Shown here: positions 41,438-50,899 of the stretch, piece after piece | Numbering within the stretch: the stretch's first letter is position 1 | Layout: each line of letters starts with the position of its first letter | Assembly: GCF_003352835.1 (NCBI RefSeq) | Contig: NZ_QLVD01000019.1 | Coordinates: 372,001 to 436,000 of the forward strand | Reading direction: 5' to 3' | DNA from: Ornithinimicrobium murale | GTDB lineage: Bacteria > Actinomycetota > Actinomycetes > Actinomycetales > Dermatophilaceae | Length of the DNA: 64,000 bases | Notes under the pieces: model-generated | What the model saw: only the letters and a program-made list of their open reading frames with translations | The model's database searches: none | Told to the model about the DNA's origin: nothing | Translations under genes and position numbers: made by a program

Positions 41438-42445
41438 TCAGTGTGCGGCATTGACCTCGTAGGACGTGTTGGTGGACTCGAAGAAGTTCACCAGTTCGAG
41501 AGTGTCGTTGGCGGCCGCCATCCACTTGGCTGGGTTGGCCACCCGGTAGTGCGGCTCGAAGCCCAGTTCCTCCAGGCGCCGGTCGGCCAGATACTTGACG
41601 TACTGATTGATGTAGTCGGCGTTCAGCCCCAGGATCCCGCCGGGGAGCAGGTCTCGGTTGTAGGTCTCCTCCATCTCCACGCCGTCCAGGATCATCTGCT
41701 GGATCTCCTCGGCGAAGTCGTCGGTGGCGATCTCTGGGTTCTCCTCCAGCACCGTCAGAATCAGGTTGATGCCGAACTTCAGGTGCAGGCTCTCGTCGCG
41801 CACGATCCAGTCGATGAGGGAGCCGAAGTTGCGCAGCAGGTTCCGCTGCCGAAAGCTCAGCGCCACCATGAAGCCGGAATAGAACCAGATGCCCTCCAGG
41901 ATCACGTTGTAGGCCACCAGGTTGCGGACGAAGTCCTGCTTGCCCTCAACCGTATGGATGTCCAGGGTCTGCTCGGTCATCCGCCGGATGTAGCGGACCT
42001 CGAACTCCTCCTTGGCGGCCATCGACGGCACGTTCACATGGGACTCATACGCCTGCTCGCGGTCCACCGGGAACGTCTCCAGGACGTACTCGAAGGCCAT
42101 GCAGTGGTTCGCCTCCTCCCACATCTGCTTGGCCAGGTAGAGGTGGCACTCGGCAGCGTTGACGTAAGGGTAGACGCCGAAGGCCAGGGCCTTGTTCACC
42201 AGCAGTTCATTGGGGTTGAAGTAGCTCATCAGGAAGGTGAGCGCGTGCCGCTCCTGGTCCGTCATCCTCTCGAAGTCACCCAGGTCCTCGCCGAGCTGGA
42301 CCTCGTTGGGGAACCAGGTGTTGGCCACCGCCTGGTCATACAGCTCCATGGCCCAGGGATAGGTGACCGGCTTCAGGAGCAGGCCCTCCCGGATGCCCGT
42401 GCCGAGGATGCCACGGGTGGTGTTGGTGTCGGTGTTGGTGTTCAT
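41438..42445 (-). CDS. nrdB: Class I ribonucleotide reductase beta subunit (class Ic-like)
   Basis: The 335-residue R2 protein carries the ferritin-like metal ligands Glu80 (NPNELLV), Glu111 and His114 (EEANH), and Glu/His in EGIWFYSG and RDESLHL. The position of the radical Tyr is Phe118 (EANHCMAF), and the first ligand is Glu not Asp, as in Chlamydia trachomatis R2, the class Ic type that uses a Mn/Fe cofactor in place of a tyrosyl radical. It is downstream of nrdA (58 bases) under the cobalamin riboswitch. Confidence 0.9.
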   Translation of the reverse strand: MNTNTDTNTTRGILGTGIREGLLLKPVTYPWAMELYDQAVANTWFPNEVQLGEDLGDFERMTDQERHALTFLMSYFNPNELLVNKALAFGVYPYVNAAECHLYLAKQMWEEANHCMAFEYVLETFPVDREQAYESHVNVPSMAAKEEFEVRYIRRMTEQTLDIHTVEGKQDFVRNLVAYNVILEGIWFYSGFMVALSFRQRNLLRNFGSLIDWIVRDESLHLKFGINLILTVLEENPEIATDDFAEEIQQMILDGVEMEETYNRDLLPGGILGLNADYINQYVKYLADRRLEELGFEPHYRVANPAKWMAAANDTLELVNFFESTNTSYEVNAAH

Positions 42446-42503
42446 GTCAGTCCTTCGTGGGTATCCAGCGTGTCAGGTCGGTGGTCCGGTGCGGCTCGGG
42501 TCG

Positions 42504-45014
42504 TCACTGGCAGGAGTCGCACTGCAACCGTTCCTGCGGGTCGATCGGGCACTGCGGGTCCTCGACGAGCGCAAGCGTCGCTGCCGGGGGTGTCGGGGCG
42601 GGCTCGCTGCGAACCCCGAAACCACGGCGGGATCCGCCACCGGTGCCGGGGGCCGCCTGCGCCTTGTTGACCCGGACCGTGGCCTGCTCGGCCTGGTGGC
42701 GCGGCATCATGTGCAGGTAGTAGGTGGTCTTCACACCCATTCGCCACGCCGCGGCATACAGCTCCATCATCTCGCCGACATCGCGGCTGGCCAGGTAGAT
42801 GTTGCGGCTGATCGCCTGGTCGATCCACTTCTGCGCGCGGGCGGCTACCTTGAGGAAGGCATAGGGGGAGAGCTGGAAGGAGGTGCGGTAGATCTCCTGC
42901 AACTGCGCCGGCACGCCCTCGACCTTGGACAGGTCACCCTGGTGGCGCAGCAGCTCCTCGCGGACCTGCTCCCAGAGTCCAGCGTCCCGCAGGTCCTGCA
43001 CCAGGTTGCGATTGACCTCAAGGAACTTGCCGCTGCTGGTGGAGCGGCTGAAGATCTGGCTGAACTGCGGGTCCAGCCCCGGCGTGGTGCCGGCGACCAG
43101 GCCGATCGACGCGGTGGGGGCGATGGCCAACAAAGTGGAGTTGCGGATGCCGCCAGCGACCTTTTCGCGCAGGGCGTCCCAATCCAGGCGGCTGGTTCGG
43201 TCGACCTCCACGGGAGTGCCGCGGTCGGCCTCGAGCAGATCAAGGGAGTCGATCGGCACCAGGCCCTGGCTCCAGCGGCTGCCCGCGAAGTTGGGGTAGG
43301 CCCCGCGCTCGCGAGCCAGGTCGGCCGAGGCGTCGATGGCGTGCCAGCTGACGAACTCCATCACCTGATCCATCAGGTCGTAGGCCTGCTCGGACTCATA
43401 CGACCAGCCGAACCGTTCGACGATGTCGGTGAAACCCATCACGCCCAGACCGAGGGCCCGGTTCAGCTCGTTGGAGTGCTCAGACTCAGGCACCGAGCTG
43501 ATCGTGATGTCGATCAGGTTGTCCAGCTGCCGGACGGCCAGCCGGGTGGACTCGGCGAGCCGGTCCCAGTCAAGCCGGGCCTGGGCGTGGCGCCCGGTGA
43601 TGTGCCGCGACAGGTTGACGGAGGCGAGGTTGCAGACCGAGACGTTGTCGCGGTCCTGCGGCAGGCAGATCTCGGTGCACAGGTTGGACAGGTGGATCGT
43701 GCCGGTGTTGTGGTTGAGCGCCCGGGTGTTGATGGTGTCCTTCCAGGTCAACCAGGGATGGGAGCTGGCTTGCAGGGAGATGAGGATCGCCCTGAACTGC
43801 TCGCGGGCGCGTAGCCGCTTGTGCCGGAGGTGGCCGGCCTGCGCCTGGGTGACGTACTCGGCATACCGCTGGGAGAAGTCCGCACCGGTGAGCTCGACCA
43901 GATCAGGGGTCTCGAGGGGGTCGAAGAGATACCACTCGTCGTCCCGTTCCACGCGCTTCATGAACTCATCGGAGATCCAGACCGCCGTGTTGGCGGTGCG
44001 GGTGCGGCGGTAGGGGTCGCCGGAGTTCTGCCGTAGGTCCAGGAACTGGGCGAAGTCCAGGTGCCAGTTCTCCATGTAGAAGCACAGGGCACCGAACTTC
44101 TTGCCGCCCCGGCTGACCGCGCGCAGGGTGGAGTCGATGGTGTGCATGAACGGGATCGGTCCGGTGGAGGCGGTGTTGTTCGACCGGATCGGGCTGCCCT
44201 CGCTGCGCAGCTTGGACACCGACATACCGATGCCGCCGGTGCCCTTGGTCACCCACATCACATCGCGCACACTCTTGGCGATGTGCTCGATGTCGTCCTC
44301 CAGCTGCATCACGAAACAGTTGGAGAGTTGCGAGTACGCCGTGCCGGCGTTGACCAGGGTGGACCCGGCGGCGAGGTACTCCAGGCGGGACATCTTGTCG
44401 TAGAAGCTGATCGCGGCGCCGGTCGGGTCGTCCTCGGTGAGACTCAGCCCCATGGCGACCCGCATCCAGAAGAACTGCGGGACCTCCAGGGGCGCACCGT
44501 CGGGGCCGTCGAGCAGGTAGCGCACCCGCATCGTCTGTGCCCCGATGAAGCGCAGCAGGTCATCGCGCGCCGGATCCAGGGCAGCGGCGAGCTGCTCCAG
44601 GTCGAAGAGTTCGGTGAGGCGGTGGTCCAGCTGCCCGGACCGGACACCCGCCTCGACGACGGCGGGGAAGCGGTCGCGGTGCAGCGTAGCGATGGTCGCC
44701 GGGTCGTTGTCGCCGAACAGGTCGTGCGTCTCGCCGAAGACCTGCTTGTAGAGCGACTTGACGAGCAGCCGGGCGGCGATCACGTCATAGGACGGGTCGT
44801 CCTTGACGTTCTGCAGCGCCACCTGGATGACGGCCTGGTCCAGCTCCTCACTGGTGATGCCGTCAAAGAGGGTGATCTCCAGCTCCGACTGGAGCTGGGT
44901 CGTGCGGGTGATCGCGTCGTCCAGACCGCGGGCCGCGGCCTGAATGGACCGGGCGACCTCGTAACCGTCGTATGCCGTGCGCGTGCCGTCGCGCTTAAGG
45001 ACCGTGATGCTCAT
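42504..45014 (-). CDS. nrdA: Ribonucleoside-diphosphate reductase alpha subunit
   Basis: The 836-residue R1 protein has an N-terminal ATP-cone-like domain (SITVLKRDGTRTAYDGYEVA; about 1-95), the catalytic barrel with NLCTEICLP (active-site Cys), GTGGIGMSVSKLRSEG and GLDPQFSQIFSRST, and a C-terminal redox pair in LQCDSCQ. It reduces ribonucleoside diphosphates with the R2 protein encoded next. ATG at 45014 follows GAGGGGTG. Upstream lie a 26-bp repeat pair and a cobalamin riboswitch, so it should be off when B12 is plentiful and a B12-dependent class II enzyme can serve. Confidence 0.93.
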   Translation of the reverse strand: MSITVLKRDGTRTAYDGYEVARSIQAAARGLDDAITRTTQLQSELEITLFDGITSEELDQAVIQVALQNVKDDPSYDVIAARLLVKSLYKQVFGETHDLFGDNDPATIATLHRDRFPAVVEAGVRSGQLDHRLTELFDLEQLAAALDPARDDLLRFIGAQTMRVRYLLDGPDGAPLEVPQFFWMRVAMGLSLTEDDPTGAAISFYDKMSRLEYLAAGSTLVNAGTAYSQLSNCFVMQLEDDIEHIAKSVRDVMWVTKGTGGIGMSVSKLRSEGSPIRSNNTASTGPIPFMHTIDSTLRAVSRGGKKFGALCFYMENWHLDFAQFLDLRQNSGDPYRRTRTANTAVWISDEFMKRVERDDEWYLFDPLETPDLVELTGADFSQRYAEYVTQAQAGHLRHKRLRAREQFRAILISLQASSHPWLTWKDTINTRALNHNTGTIHLSNLCTEICLPQDRDNVSVCNLASVNLSRHITGRHAQARLDWDRLAESTRLAVRQLDNLIDITISSVPESEHSNELNRALGLGVMGFTDIVERFGWSYESEQAYDLMDQVMEFVSWHAIDASADLARERGAYPNFAGSRWSQGLVPIDSLDLLEADRGTPVEVDRTSRLDWDALREKVAGGIRNSTLLAIAPTASIGLVAGTTPGLDPQFSQIFSRSTSSGKFLEVNRNLVQDLRDAGLWEQVREELLRHQGDLSKVEGVPAQLQEIYRTSFQLSPYAFLKVAARAQKWIDQAISRNIYLASRDVGEMMELYAAAWRMGVKTTYYLHMMPRHQAEQATVRVNKAQAAPGTGGGSRRGFGVRSEPAPTPPAATLALVEDPQCPIDPQERLQCDSCQ

Positions 45015-45081
45015 CGGTTCACCCCTCGTGAACTGGTGGGAGAGCAGACCCACGAGCACGAGGACGAGGAGGTCGGTGGCA

Positions 45082-45140
45082 CCCCATTTTTGGGGAGATT
45101 CGGACCGCCCTATCCCCTTTTTTGGGGAAGTTCGGACCGG
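45082..45140. repeat. Two 26-bp direct repeats between riboswitch and nrdA
   Basis: Two similar units, 45082-45107 and 45114-45139 (32-base period), each consist of a C4-T/A5-6-G4 palindrome (CCCCATTTTTGGGG; CCCCTTTTTTGGGG) followed by a GATTCGGACCG/AGTTCGGACCG tail. They lie in the 5' untranslated region of nrdA. They may be part of the riboswitch expression platform or protein-binding sites. Confidence 0.6.
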
Positions 45141-45224
45141 CCCCCACACGGGAGATGCCGCCCGATCCTGGACCGTCCCACGCGGTCGCGGACCACCACC
45201 GTCGTCTGGACGGCAGTGCACTGG

Positions 45225-45425
45225 CAGGTCTTCGGACTCACGGGCCGGTCCGGGACGGACGTCCCGGGCTGCCTACTGTTCGCCGCTTCCCGGACCTGGG
45301 TTGGTCCAGTGCGTCATGGCGAAGGTCGTTCCCGTTCACCGCTGCGGGGCAGTCCCGGACTCTCACCGGGTTCCCTCTTGCGACGACCACCACCAGGGGA
45401 GGTGGTCGAACCAGCTGCTGTCAGC
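45225..45425 (-). ncRNA. Cobalamin (AdoCbl) riboswitch upstream of nrdAB
   Basis: On the minus strand the conserved core reads GAGGGAACCCGGTGAGAGTC, followed by CCGGGACTGCCCCGCAGCGG and, ~105 bases later, AGTCCGAAGACCTGCCAGTG. These are the hallmark cobalamin riboswitch segments. The element begins ~45 bases after the Nramp-like gene and ends ~210 bases before the nrdA ATG. Cobalamin-riboswitch control of class Ia nrd operons is known in Streptomyces. Confidence 0.9.
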
Positions 45426-45454
45426 ACCATATACCAGGAACTACATCCATGTAA

Positions 45455-45470
45455 CCCCTAGATGTTGTGT
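45455..45470. promoter_or_regulatory. Candidate NrdR box upstream of the riboswitch
   Basis: On the minus strand ACACAACATCTAGGGG matches 12 of 16 positions of the NrdR-box consensus (ACACwATATaTwGTGT) and lies in the expected promoter zone of nrdAB. A second, weaker palindrome (TACATGGATGTA) follows directly. The spacing of the pair is shorter than usual for NrdR. Confidence 0.4.
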
Positions 45471-46769
45471 TCAGCCCAGGACGTCCTGCAGGGCACTCCA
45501 GAGTTGGTTGACGCCGAGGACGAGGAAGAGCACCGCAGTGATCCCGAGGGCGATGTTGGTGTGCAGCCGGTTCGCCCACTCCTTCGGGATGCGCCGGCCA
45601 TTGAGCAGACCGAGCAGGGTGAGTGCCAGGAACGGCATGAAGAGCGAGCCCAGCACGCCGTAGGCCAGGACCAGACCGATGGGACGGTCGAGGAACAGCA
45701 GGATCATGGGCGGGAAGGTGAGCCACACCAGGTAGAACTTGAAGTACTTGCCGCCGACCCGGGTGTCGGCGTGGTCGGAGTTGACGCCCCGCATGTTGCC
45801 CCAGAAGTCGGCGAACATCAGCGAGACACCGTTCCACACACCGATGATCGAGGAGAAGGCTGCGGCCCAGAAGCCGACCAGGAACATGGTTCCGATCACG
45901 TCGCCGTAGCGGTCGTTGAGCACGCCACGCAGATCGAGCAGGCCCGTGTCGCCTGCGCTCAGGGAAACCCCCGCAGCCTGGACCACCTCGGCACCCACCA
46001 CGAGCATCGAGATCACAAAGACGCCGGTGAGGACGTAGGCCATGGTGTTGTCGATGCGCATGACCCGCATCCACTTGGGCGTGTACCACCCCTTCTCCCG
46101 CAGCCAGTAGCCGTAGGCCGCCAGGGTGATCGTGCCACCGACACCGCCGGCGAGCGCCAGTGTGTAGAGCAGGCCGCCCTCGGGGATCATCGGGACCAGA
46201 CCCTTGAGCATGTCGGGGACGTTGGGCACCGCGATGACGGCGAGCGCCACGATGGTCACGAACATGATGCCAACCAGAGAGGCGGTGATCTTCTCGAAGA
46301 CGGCGTAGCGGTTGAACCAGACCATCACGAAGCCCGCCAGGCCCATGAGGATGGCCCAGATCGTCAGCGGGACACCGGGGAAGAGGGCGGCAAGGGGCAG
46401 CGCGGTGGAGCTCATGGCCGAGGCTCCGTAGACAAAGCCCCAGATGATGATGTACGGCCCGAAGTACCACGTGGTCCAACGGCCCAGGGTGCGCCAGCCC
46501 TCAAAGATCGTGTAGCCGGTGGCGAGGGTGTAACGGCCCGCGCCCTCCACCAGGATGATCTTGAGGATGACGCCCAGGATGACGGCCCAGAGCAACCCGT
46601 AGCCGTAGCGGGAGCCGGCAGCCAACGTCGCCACCATGTCAGCGGCGCCCACACCGGTGGCGGCGACTACCAGTCCCGGTCCGACGATCTTCCAGCGGGG
46701 CACCGCGCCCTGATCGTCATCCACCCGTTCGCTGTGGCCCGCCTTGCGTCCGAAGTCGTCGGTGCTCAT
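45471..46769 (-). CDS. Nramp-related divalent metal transporter without canonical DPGN/MPH motifs
   Basis: The 432-residue protein has about eleven transmembrane helices with the Nramp fold pattern. The helix-1 motif DPGN is replaced by ATGVGAADM, and the helix-6 MPH motif by GVGGTITLAAYG, so two canonical metal-binding positions are changed. It is probably an Nramp-related transporter with altered substrate (Mn, Fe, Mg or another cation). ATG at 46769. It precedes the riboswitch-nrdAB unit on the same strand; a Mn/Fe-using R2 downstream makes a metal link attractive but unproven. Confidence 0.75.
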   Translation of the reverse strand: MSTDDFGRKAGHSERVDDDQGAVPRWKIVGPGLVVAATGVGAADMVATLAAGSRYGYGLLWAVILGVILKIILVEGAGRYTLATGYTIFEGWRTLGRWTTWYFGPYIIIWGFVYGASAMSSTALPLAALFPGVPLTIWAILMGLAGFVMVWFNRYAVFEKITASLVGIMFVTIVALAVIAVPNVPDMLKGLVPMIPEGGLLYTLALAGGVGGTITLAAYGYWLREKGWYTPKWMRVMRIDNTMAYVLTGVFVISMLVVGAEVVQAAGVSLSAGDTGLLDLRGVLNDRYGDVIGTMFLVGFWAAAFSSIIGVWNGVSLMFADFWGNMRGVNSDHADTRVGGKYFKFYLVWLTFPPMILLFLDRPIGLVLAYGVLGSLFMPFLALTLLGLLNGRRIPKEWANRLHTNIALGITAVLFLVLGVNQLWSALQDVLG

Positions 46770-46938
46770 CTCGTCCTTCCCGTGCCATCCGAAGAGGTCG
46801 GCACGCCGAAACAGTGTGCCGCAGGAGGAGCAGAAGCGGCCAGCATCTCGCGGAGACCCAGACAGATATTGGGCACCTCGTGGGAGACTCTTGGGCTCCG
46901 AGAGCCCCTGCGGTCGGCCCCGCCGCATGCCTGGGAGC

Positions 46939-47601
46939 ATGGTGCTCGTGCGCGACATCACCTCGGATCTGTTCGACGCCGTCCTGTTCGACAACGACGG
47001 CACCCTGCTCGACTCCCGCGAGGCGGTGGTCCGCTCCTGGTTGGCCTGGGCCGCCGACCACGGGGTGCCTCCCGAGACCCTGATCGGCTTCCACGGAGTG
47101 CCCAGCAGCGGGATCGTCGCCTCCGTGGCACCACACCTTGACCCGGTCGCGGCGACCGCCGACATCGACCGCCGTGAGCTCGAGGACACCGAGGGTGTGG
47201 TGCCCCTGCCCGGCGCCGCCGAGGCCGTCGCGGCCGTGGGCTGGCGGGGCGCCATCGTGACCTCGGCGAGCAGGGCGCTGCTCACGGCTCGCCTCGAGGC
47301 CGCGGGCTTCATGGCTCCTCAGGTGATGGTCACCGCCGACGACATCAACCACGGCAAGCCCGACCCCGAGCCCTACCTGATTGCGGCCGAGAAGCTCGGT
47401 GTCGACCCGACCCGGTGTCTGGTCGTCGAGGACGCCCCGGCGGGCCTGCGGTCCGGGCGGGCCGCCGGTGCCGCGACCGTGGCTGTGCTCTCCACGAGCA
47501 CGCGGGCGGAGCTCGAACCGCTCGCCGACCTCGTGGTCGAGGACCTCTCCCAGCTCTCCTTCGCGCTCAGCGATGACGGCGTGCGCGTCTCGCGACTCTG
47601 A
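46939..47601 (+). CDS. HAD-superfamily phosphatase
   Basis: The ~220-residue protein has HAD motif I DNDGTLLDS (nucleophile Asp in AVLFDNDGT), motif II Thr/Ser in AIVTSASRALL, Lys in INHGKPDPEPYL and motif IV VVEDAPAGLRSG, with a small helical cap typical of phosphoglycolate phosphatase/beta-phosphoglucomutase-like enzymes. The start is uncertain: ATG 46927, ATG 46939 or GTG 46948. Substrate unknown; likely a sugar phosphate. Confidence 0.82.
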   Translation: MVLVRDITSDLFDAVLFDNDGTLLDSREAVVRSWLAWAADHGVPPETLIGFHGVPSSGIVASVAPHLDPVAATADIDRRELEDTEGVVPLPGAAEAVAAVGWRGAIVTSASRALLTARLEAAGFMAPQVMVTADDINHGKPDPEPYLIAAEKLGVDPTRCLVVEDAPAGLRSGRAAGAATVAVLSTSTRAELEPLADLVVEDLSQLSFALSDDGVRVSRL

Positions 47602-47704
47602 CGGCGTCTCCGTGGCGTTGTGCCGCCGCTGAGACGGCATGCCCTTGTAGGGTGCGGATCGGCGGGGTGCCCGACTCCCGCCGTCCCGAGGCGAAGGAGC
47701 CCGC

Positions 47705-49255
47705 GTGCAGATCGGTGTGCCCCGTGAGGCGACCCCTGGTGAGACGCGCGTCGCTGCCACACCCCAGACCGTTGGTCGCCTGATCGCTCTCGGGCACACA
47801 GTGACCGTGGAGTCCGGGGCCGGCGAGTTGGCCAGTTATCCCGACGAGCTGTATGCCGAGGCGGGGGCCACCATCGGCCCTTCCCCGGAGGTGTGGGGCG
47901 CCGACCTGGTGGTCGCCATTGATCCCCCCGACCCGGAACAGCTGGACCAGCTGCGACCTGGCGCCTACCTCGCCGCGCAGCTCGGGCCGGGGCAGCACCC
48001 CGACCTGCTCGAGGCCCTGGCCGAGCGGGGCGTCACCGCGCTGGCCATGGACGCGGTGCCTCGCATCTCCCGGGCCCAGACGTTGGACGTCCTGTCCTCG
48101 ATGGCCAACCTCGGTGGCTACCGTGCGGTGATCGAGGCAGCCAACGCCTATGGCTCGGTGTTCACCGGGCAGGTCACGGCCGCGGGCTCGGTGCCGCCGG
48201 CGAAGGTCTTCGTCATCGGCACCGGCGTGGCGGGTCTGGCGGCCATCGGCACCGCGAGCAGCCTGGGCGCCGTCGTGCGAGCGACCGACATCCGGCCGGA
48301 GACGGCCGAGCAGGTCGAGTCGATGGGGGCGGAGTTCGTCCCCATCGCACTGGACCCCAACGCGACGAGCACCGATGGTTATGCGCGTGAGATGGGGGAG
48401 GAGCTGCAACGTCGAGCCCTGGAGGTCTGCGCCCAGGAGTGCGCCGCAGCTGACATCGTCATCACCACCGCCCTCATCCCTGGCCGTCCTGCTCCGAAGC
48501 TGGTGACCGCCGACACGGTCGCGGCGATGCGCCCCGGCAGCGTGCTGGTCGACATGGCCGCGCGCAACGGCGGCAACTGTGAGCTGACCGAGCCCGGTGC
48601 GGTCCGCACCTCCGACAACGGTGTCCAGATTGTGGGCTACACGGACCTGCCGGCCAGGCTTCCCACGCAGGCCTCGCAGCTGTTCGGGACCAATGTCGTC
48701 AACCTGATCGCGCTGCTCACACCGAATCAGGACGGGCAGCTCGTGCTCGACCTGGACGACGAGGTGCAACGTGGCCTCACCGTCACCCACGAGCACCAGG
48801 TGCTGTGGCCACCACCGCCGGTGTCCGTGTCCTCGACACCGCCGCCAGCGCCGTCCGAGCCACCTGCACCCGCGGCTGAGCCGGAGACCGGGGCCACACG
48901 CGACCCGCGGCGCGGTTATGTCGCCATGGGACTCGCCGCCGTGCTGTTCGCCCTGGTGGCCAGCGTCTCGCCGCCCTCCTTCCTCGGCCACTTCACCGTC
49001 TTCGCCCTGGCCGTGATCGTCGGCTTCTACGTGATCAGTCACGTGACCCACGCGCTGCACACACCGCTGTTGGCAGAGACCAACGCCATCAGCGGCATCA
49101 TCCTGGTCGGCGCCATCCTGCAGGTCGGCAACGAGGACCTGCTGGTCCGGAGTCTCGCGCTGGCCGCGACCGTCGTGGCCAGCATCAACGTCTTCGGCGG
49201 CTTCGCCGTCACCGGACGGATGCTGGCGATGTTCCGCCGGGAGGAGTCGGCGTGA
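47705..49255 (+). CDS. pntA: NAD(P) transhydrogenase alpha subunit
   Basis: The 516-residue protein has the NAD-binding domain I ([38 protein letters not shown]), a Pro-rich linker (about 375-400), and three to four C-terminal transmembrane helices, as in the single-chain PntA of E. coli (510 residues). It couples hydride transfer between NADH and NADP+ to proton flow across the membrane together with PntB. The GTG start follows GAAGGAG. Its stop overlaps the pntB GTG by 4 bases. Confidence 0.93.
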   Translation: MQIGVPREATPGETRVAATPQTVGRLIALGHTVTVESGAGELASYPDELYAEAGATIGPSPEVWGADLVVAIDPPDPEQLDQLRPGAYLAAQLGPGQHPDLLEALAERGVTALAMDAVPRISRAQTLDVLSSMANLGGYRAVIEAANAYGSVFTGQVTAAGSVPPAKVFVIGTGVAGLAAIGTASSLGAVVRATDIRPETAEQVESMGAEFVPIALDPNATSTDGYAREMGEELQRRALEVCAQECAAADIVITTALIPGRPAPKLVTADTVAAMRPGSVLVDMAARNGGNCELTEPGAVRTSDNGVQIVGYTDLPARLPTQASQLFGTNVVNLIALLTPNQDGQLVLDLDDEVQRGLTVTHEHQVLWPPPPVSVSSTPPPAPSEPPAPAAEPETGATRDPRRGYVAMGLAAVLFALVASVSPPSFLGHFTVFALAVIVGFYVISHVTHALHTPLLAETNAISGIILVGAILQVGNEDLLVRSLALAATVVASINVFGGFAVTGRMLAMFRREESA

Positions 49256-50655
49256 GCCTCAACCTTGTGCAGGCGGCCTACATCGTTGCCGCCGTCCTGT
49301 TCGTGCTCTCGCTGGCCGGCCTGTCCCGCCACGAGACCGCCCGTCGTGGCAACGTCTTCGGCATCATCGGCATGGCGATCGCCCTCACTGCGACGATCTG
49401 GCTGGCCGCAGAGCGGGCTGAGAGGCCAGGTCTCACACTGGCCCTGATCATCGCCGCCCTGGCCGTCGGTGCCAGCATCGGCCTGTGGCGAGCCCGAGTG
49501 GTGCAGATGACCGGCATGCCGCAGCTCATCGCCATGCTGCACAGCTTCGTCGGCATCGCCGCGGTGCTGATCGGCTACAACGCCTACCTGGCGCCCGACC
49601 CCCTGACCGGTGTGTTGACGGGGTCTGCGGAGACCATCCATCTGGTGGAGGTCTTCCTCGGGATCTTCATCGGCGCGGTGACCTTCACCGGGTCCGTGGT
49701 CGCCGCCCTCAAGCTCAGCGCGCGCATCAACTCAAACCCGCTCATGCTGCCGCACCGGCACCTGCTCAACCTGATGGCGCTGCTAGCCAGCGCGGGGCTG
49801 ATGGTCTGGTTCGTGATGAGTCACGCCCTGCTGCCGCTGCTCCTGATGACCCTCATCGCCCTGGCCTTCGGATGGCACCTGGTTGCCTCGATCGGCGGGG
49901 GCGACATGCCGATCGTGGTCTCCATGCTCAACAGCTACTCCGGCTGGGCCGCGGCGGCTGCGGGCTTCCTGCTCGGCAATGACCTGTTGATCATCACCGG
50001 AGCCCTCGTCGGGTCAGCCGGTGCGATCCTGTCCTACCTGATGTGCCAGGGGATGAACCGCTCGTTCATCTCGGTGATCGCTGGCGGCTTCGGCACCGAG
50101 GGGGCCACCTTCGAGGCGGACCAGGACTACGGCGAGCACCGCGAGAGCAACGCAGGCGAGGTCGCCGAACTGCTCCGGCGGGCGAAGTCTGTGGTGATCA
50201 CGCCTGGCTACGGCATGGCCGTGGCCCGCGCCCAGGCGCCCGTGGCCGACCTGACCAGCCGCCTGCGCAAGCAGGGCATTCAGGTGCGTTTCGGCATACA
50301 CCCGGTGGCCGGACGGCTCCCCGGACACATGAACGTCTTGCTGGCCGAGGCCAGAGTGCCCTACGACCTCGTGCTGGGCTTGGAGGAGACCAACGAGCAA
50401 CTGCCCGACGCTGACGTCGTCCTGGTCATCGGCGCCAACGACACCGTCAACCCGGCCGCGGTCGACGAACCGGGCTCGCCCATCGCCGGGATGCCGGTGC
50501 TCGAGGTGTGGAAGGCCCGCGAGGTCGTGGTCCTGAAGCGATCCATGGCCAGCGGCTATGCCGGAGTGCAGAACCCGTTGTTCTTCCGGGACAACACGCG
50601 AATGCTGTTCGGTGACGCCAAGGACGTCGTCGAGGACGTCGTCCGGCTCCTCTAG
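49252..50655 (+). CDS. pntB: NAD(P) transhydrogenase beta subunit
   Basis: The 467-residue protein has about nine N-terminal transmembrane helices (1-270) and a C-terminal NADP(H)-binding domain III with [40 protein letters not shown] and [12 protein letters not shown]. Length matches E. coli PntB. It is translationally coupled to pntA. Confidence 0.94.
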   Translation: MSLNLVQAAYIVAAVLFVLSLAGLSRHETARRGNVFGIIGMAIALTATIWLAAERAERPGLTLALIIAALAVGASIGLWRARVVQMTGMPQLIAMLHSFVGIAAVLIGYNAYLAPDPLTGVLTGSAETIHLVEVFLGIFIGAVTFTGSVVAALKLSARINSNPLMLPHRHLLNLMALLASAGLMVWFVMSHALLPLLLMTLIALAFGWHLVASIGGGDMPIVVSMLNSYSGWAAAAAGFLLGNDLLIITGALVGSAGAILSYLMCQGMNRSFISVIAGGFGTEGATFEADQDYGEHRESNAGEVAELLRRAKSVVITPGYGMAVARAQAPVADLTSRLRKQGIQVRFGIHPVAGRLPGHMNVLLAEARVPYDLVLGLEETNEQLPDADVVLVIGANDTVNPAAVDEPGSPIAGMPVLEVWKAREVVVLKRSMASGYAGVQNPLFFRDNTRMLFGDAKDVVEDVVRLL

Positions 50656-50672
50656 TGCGCGGGCGGCCGCCT

Positions 50673-50703
50673 GAATGAGTGCCGCGGCGCACAAACCAGC
50701 GGC
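50673..50703. repeat. Dispersed intergenic repeat, copy 1
   Basis: A 31-base unit (starting GAATGAGTGCC and ending ACAAACCAGCGGC) recurs at 50785-50815 with two differences and, more diverged, at 59758-59788. Copy 1 is 18 bases after pntB. Copies 1 and 3 share longer flanks (GGCCGCCTGA before, GGCCGGGC-like after). Confidence 0.65.
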
Positions 50704-50784
50704 CGGCCGGGCAGCTGGCACCGCCGCCAGCACCATCGCCACCATCACCATCACCGCTGGGTCGGTGCACGTGACTGGCCGTCC

Positions 50785-50815
50785 GAATGAGTGCCAGGGC
50801 GCACAAACCAGCGGC
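50785..50815. repeat. Dispersed intergenic repeat, copy 2
   Basis: Direct repeat of 50673-50703, 112 bases downstream, in the same orientation between pntB and the PEP-mutase-family gene. Confidence 0.65.
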
Positions 50816-50899
50816 AACAGTGTCCCTGGAGTCACGGTCTCAGCCGCGATGCCACCGTCGCGGCTGTTCCTGACGCGACGGCATCGATAGCGTTGAGGC

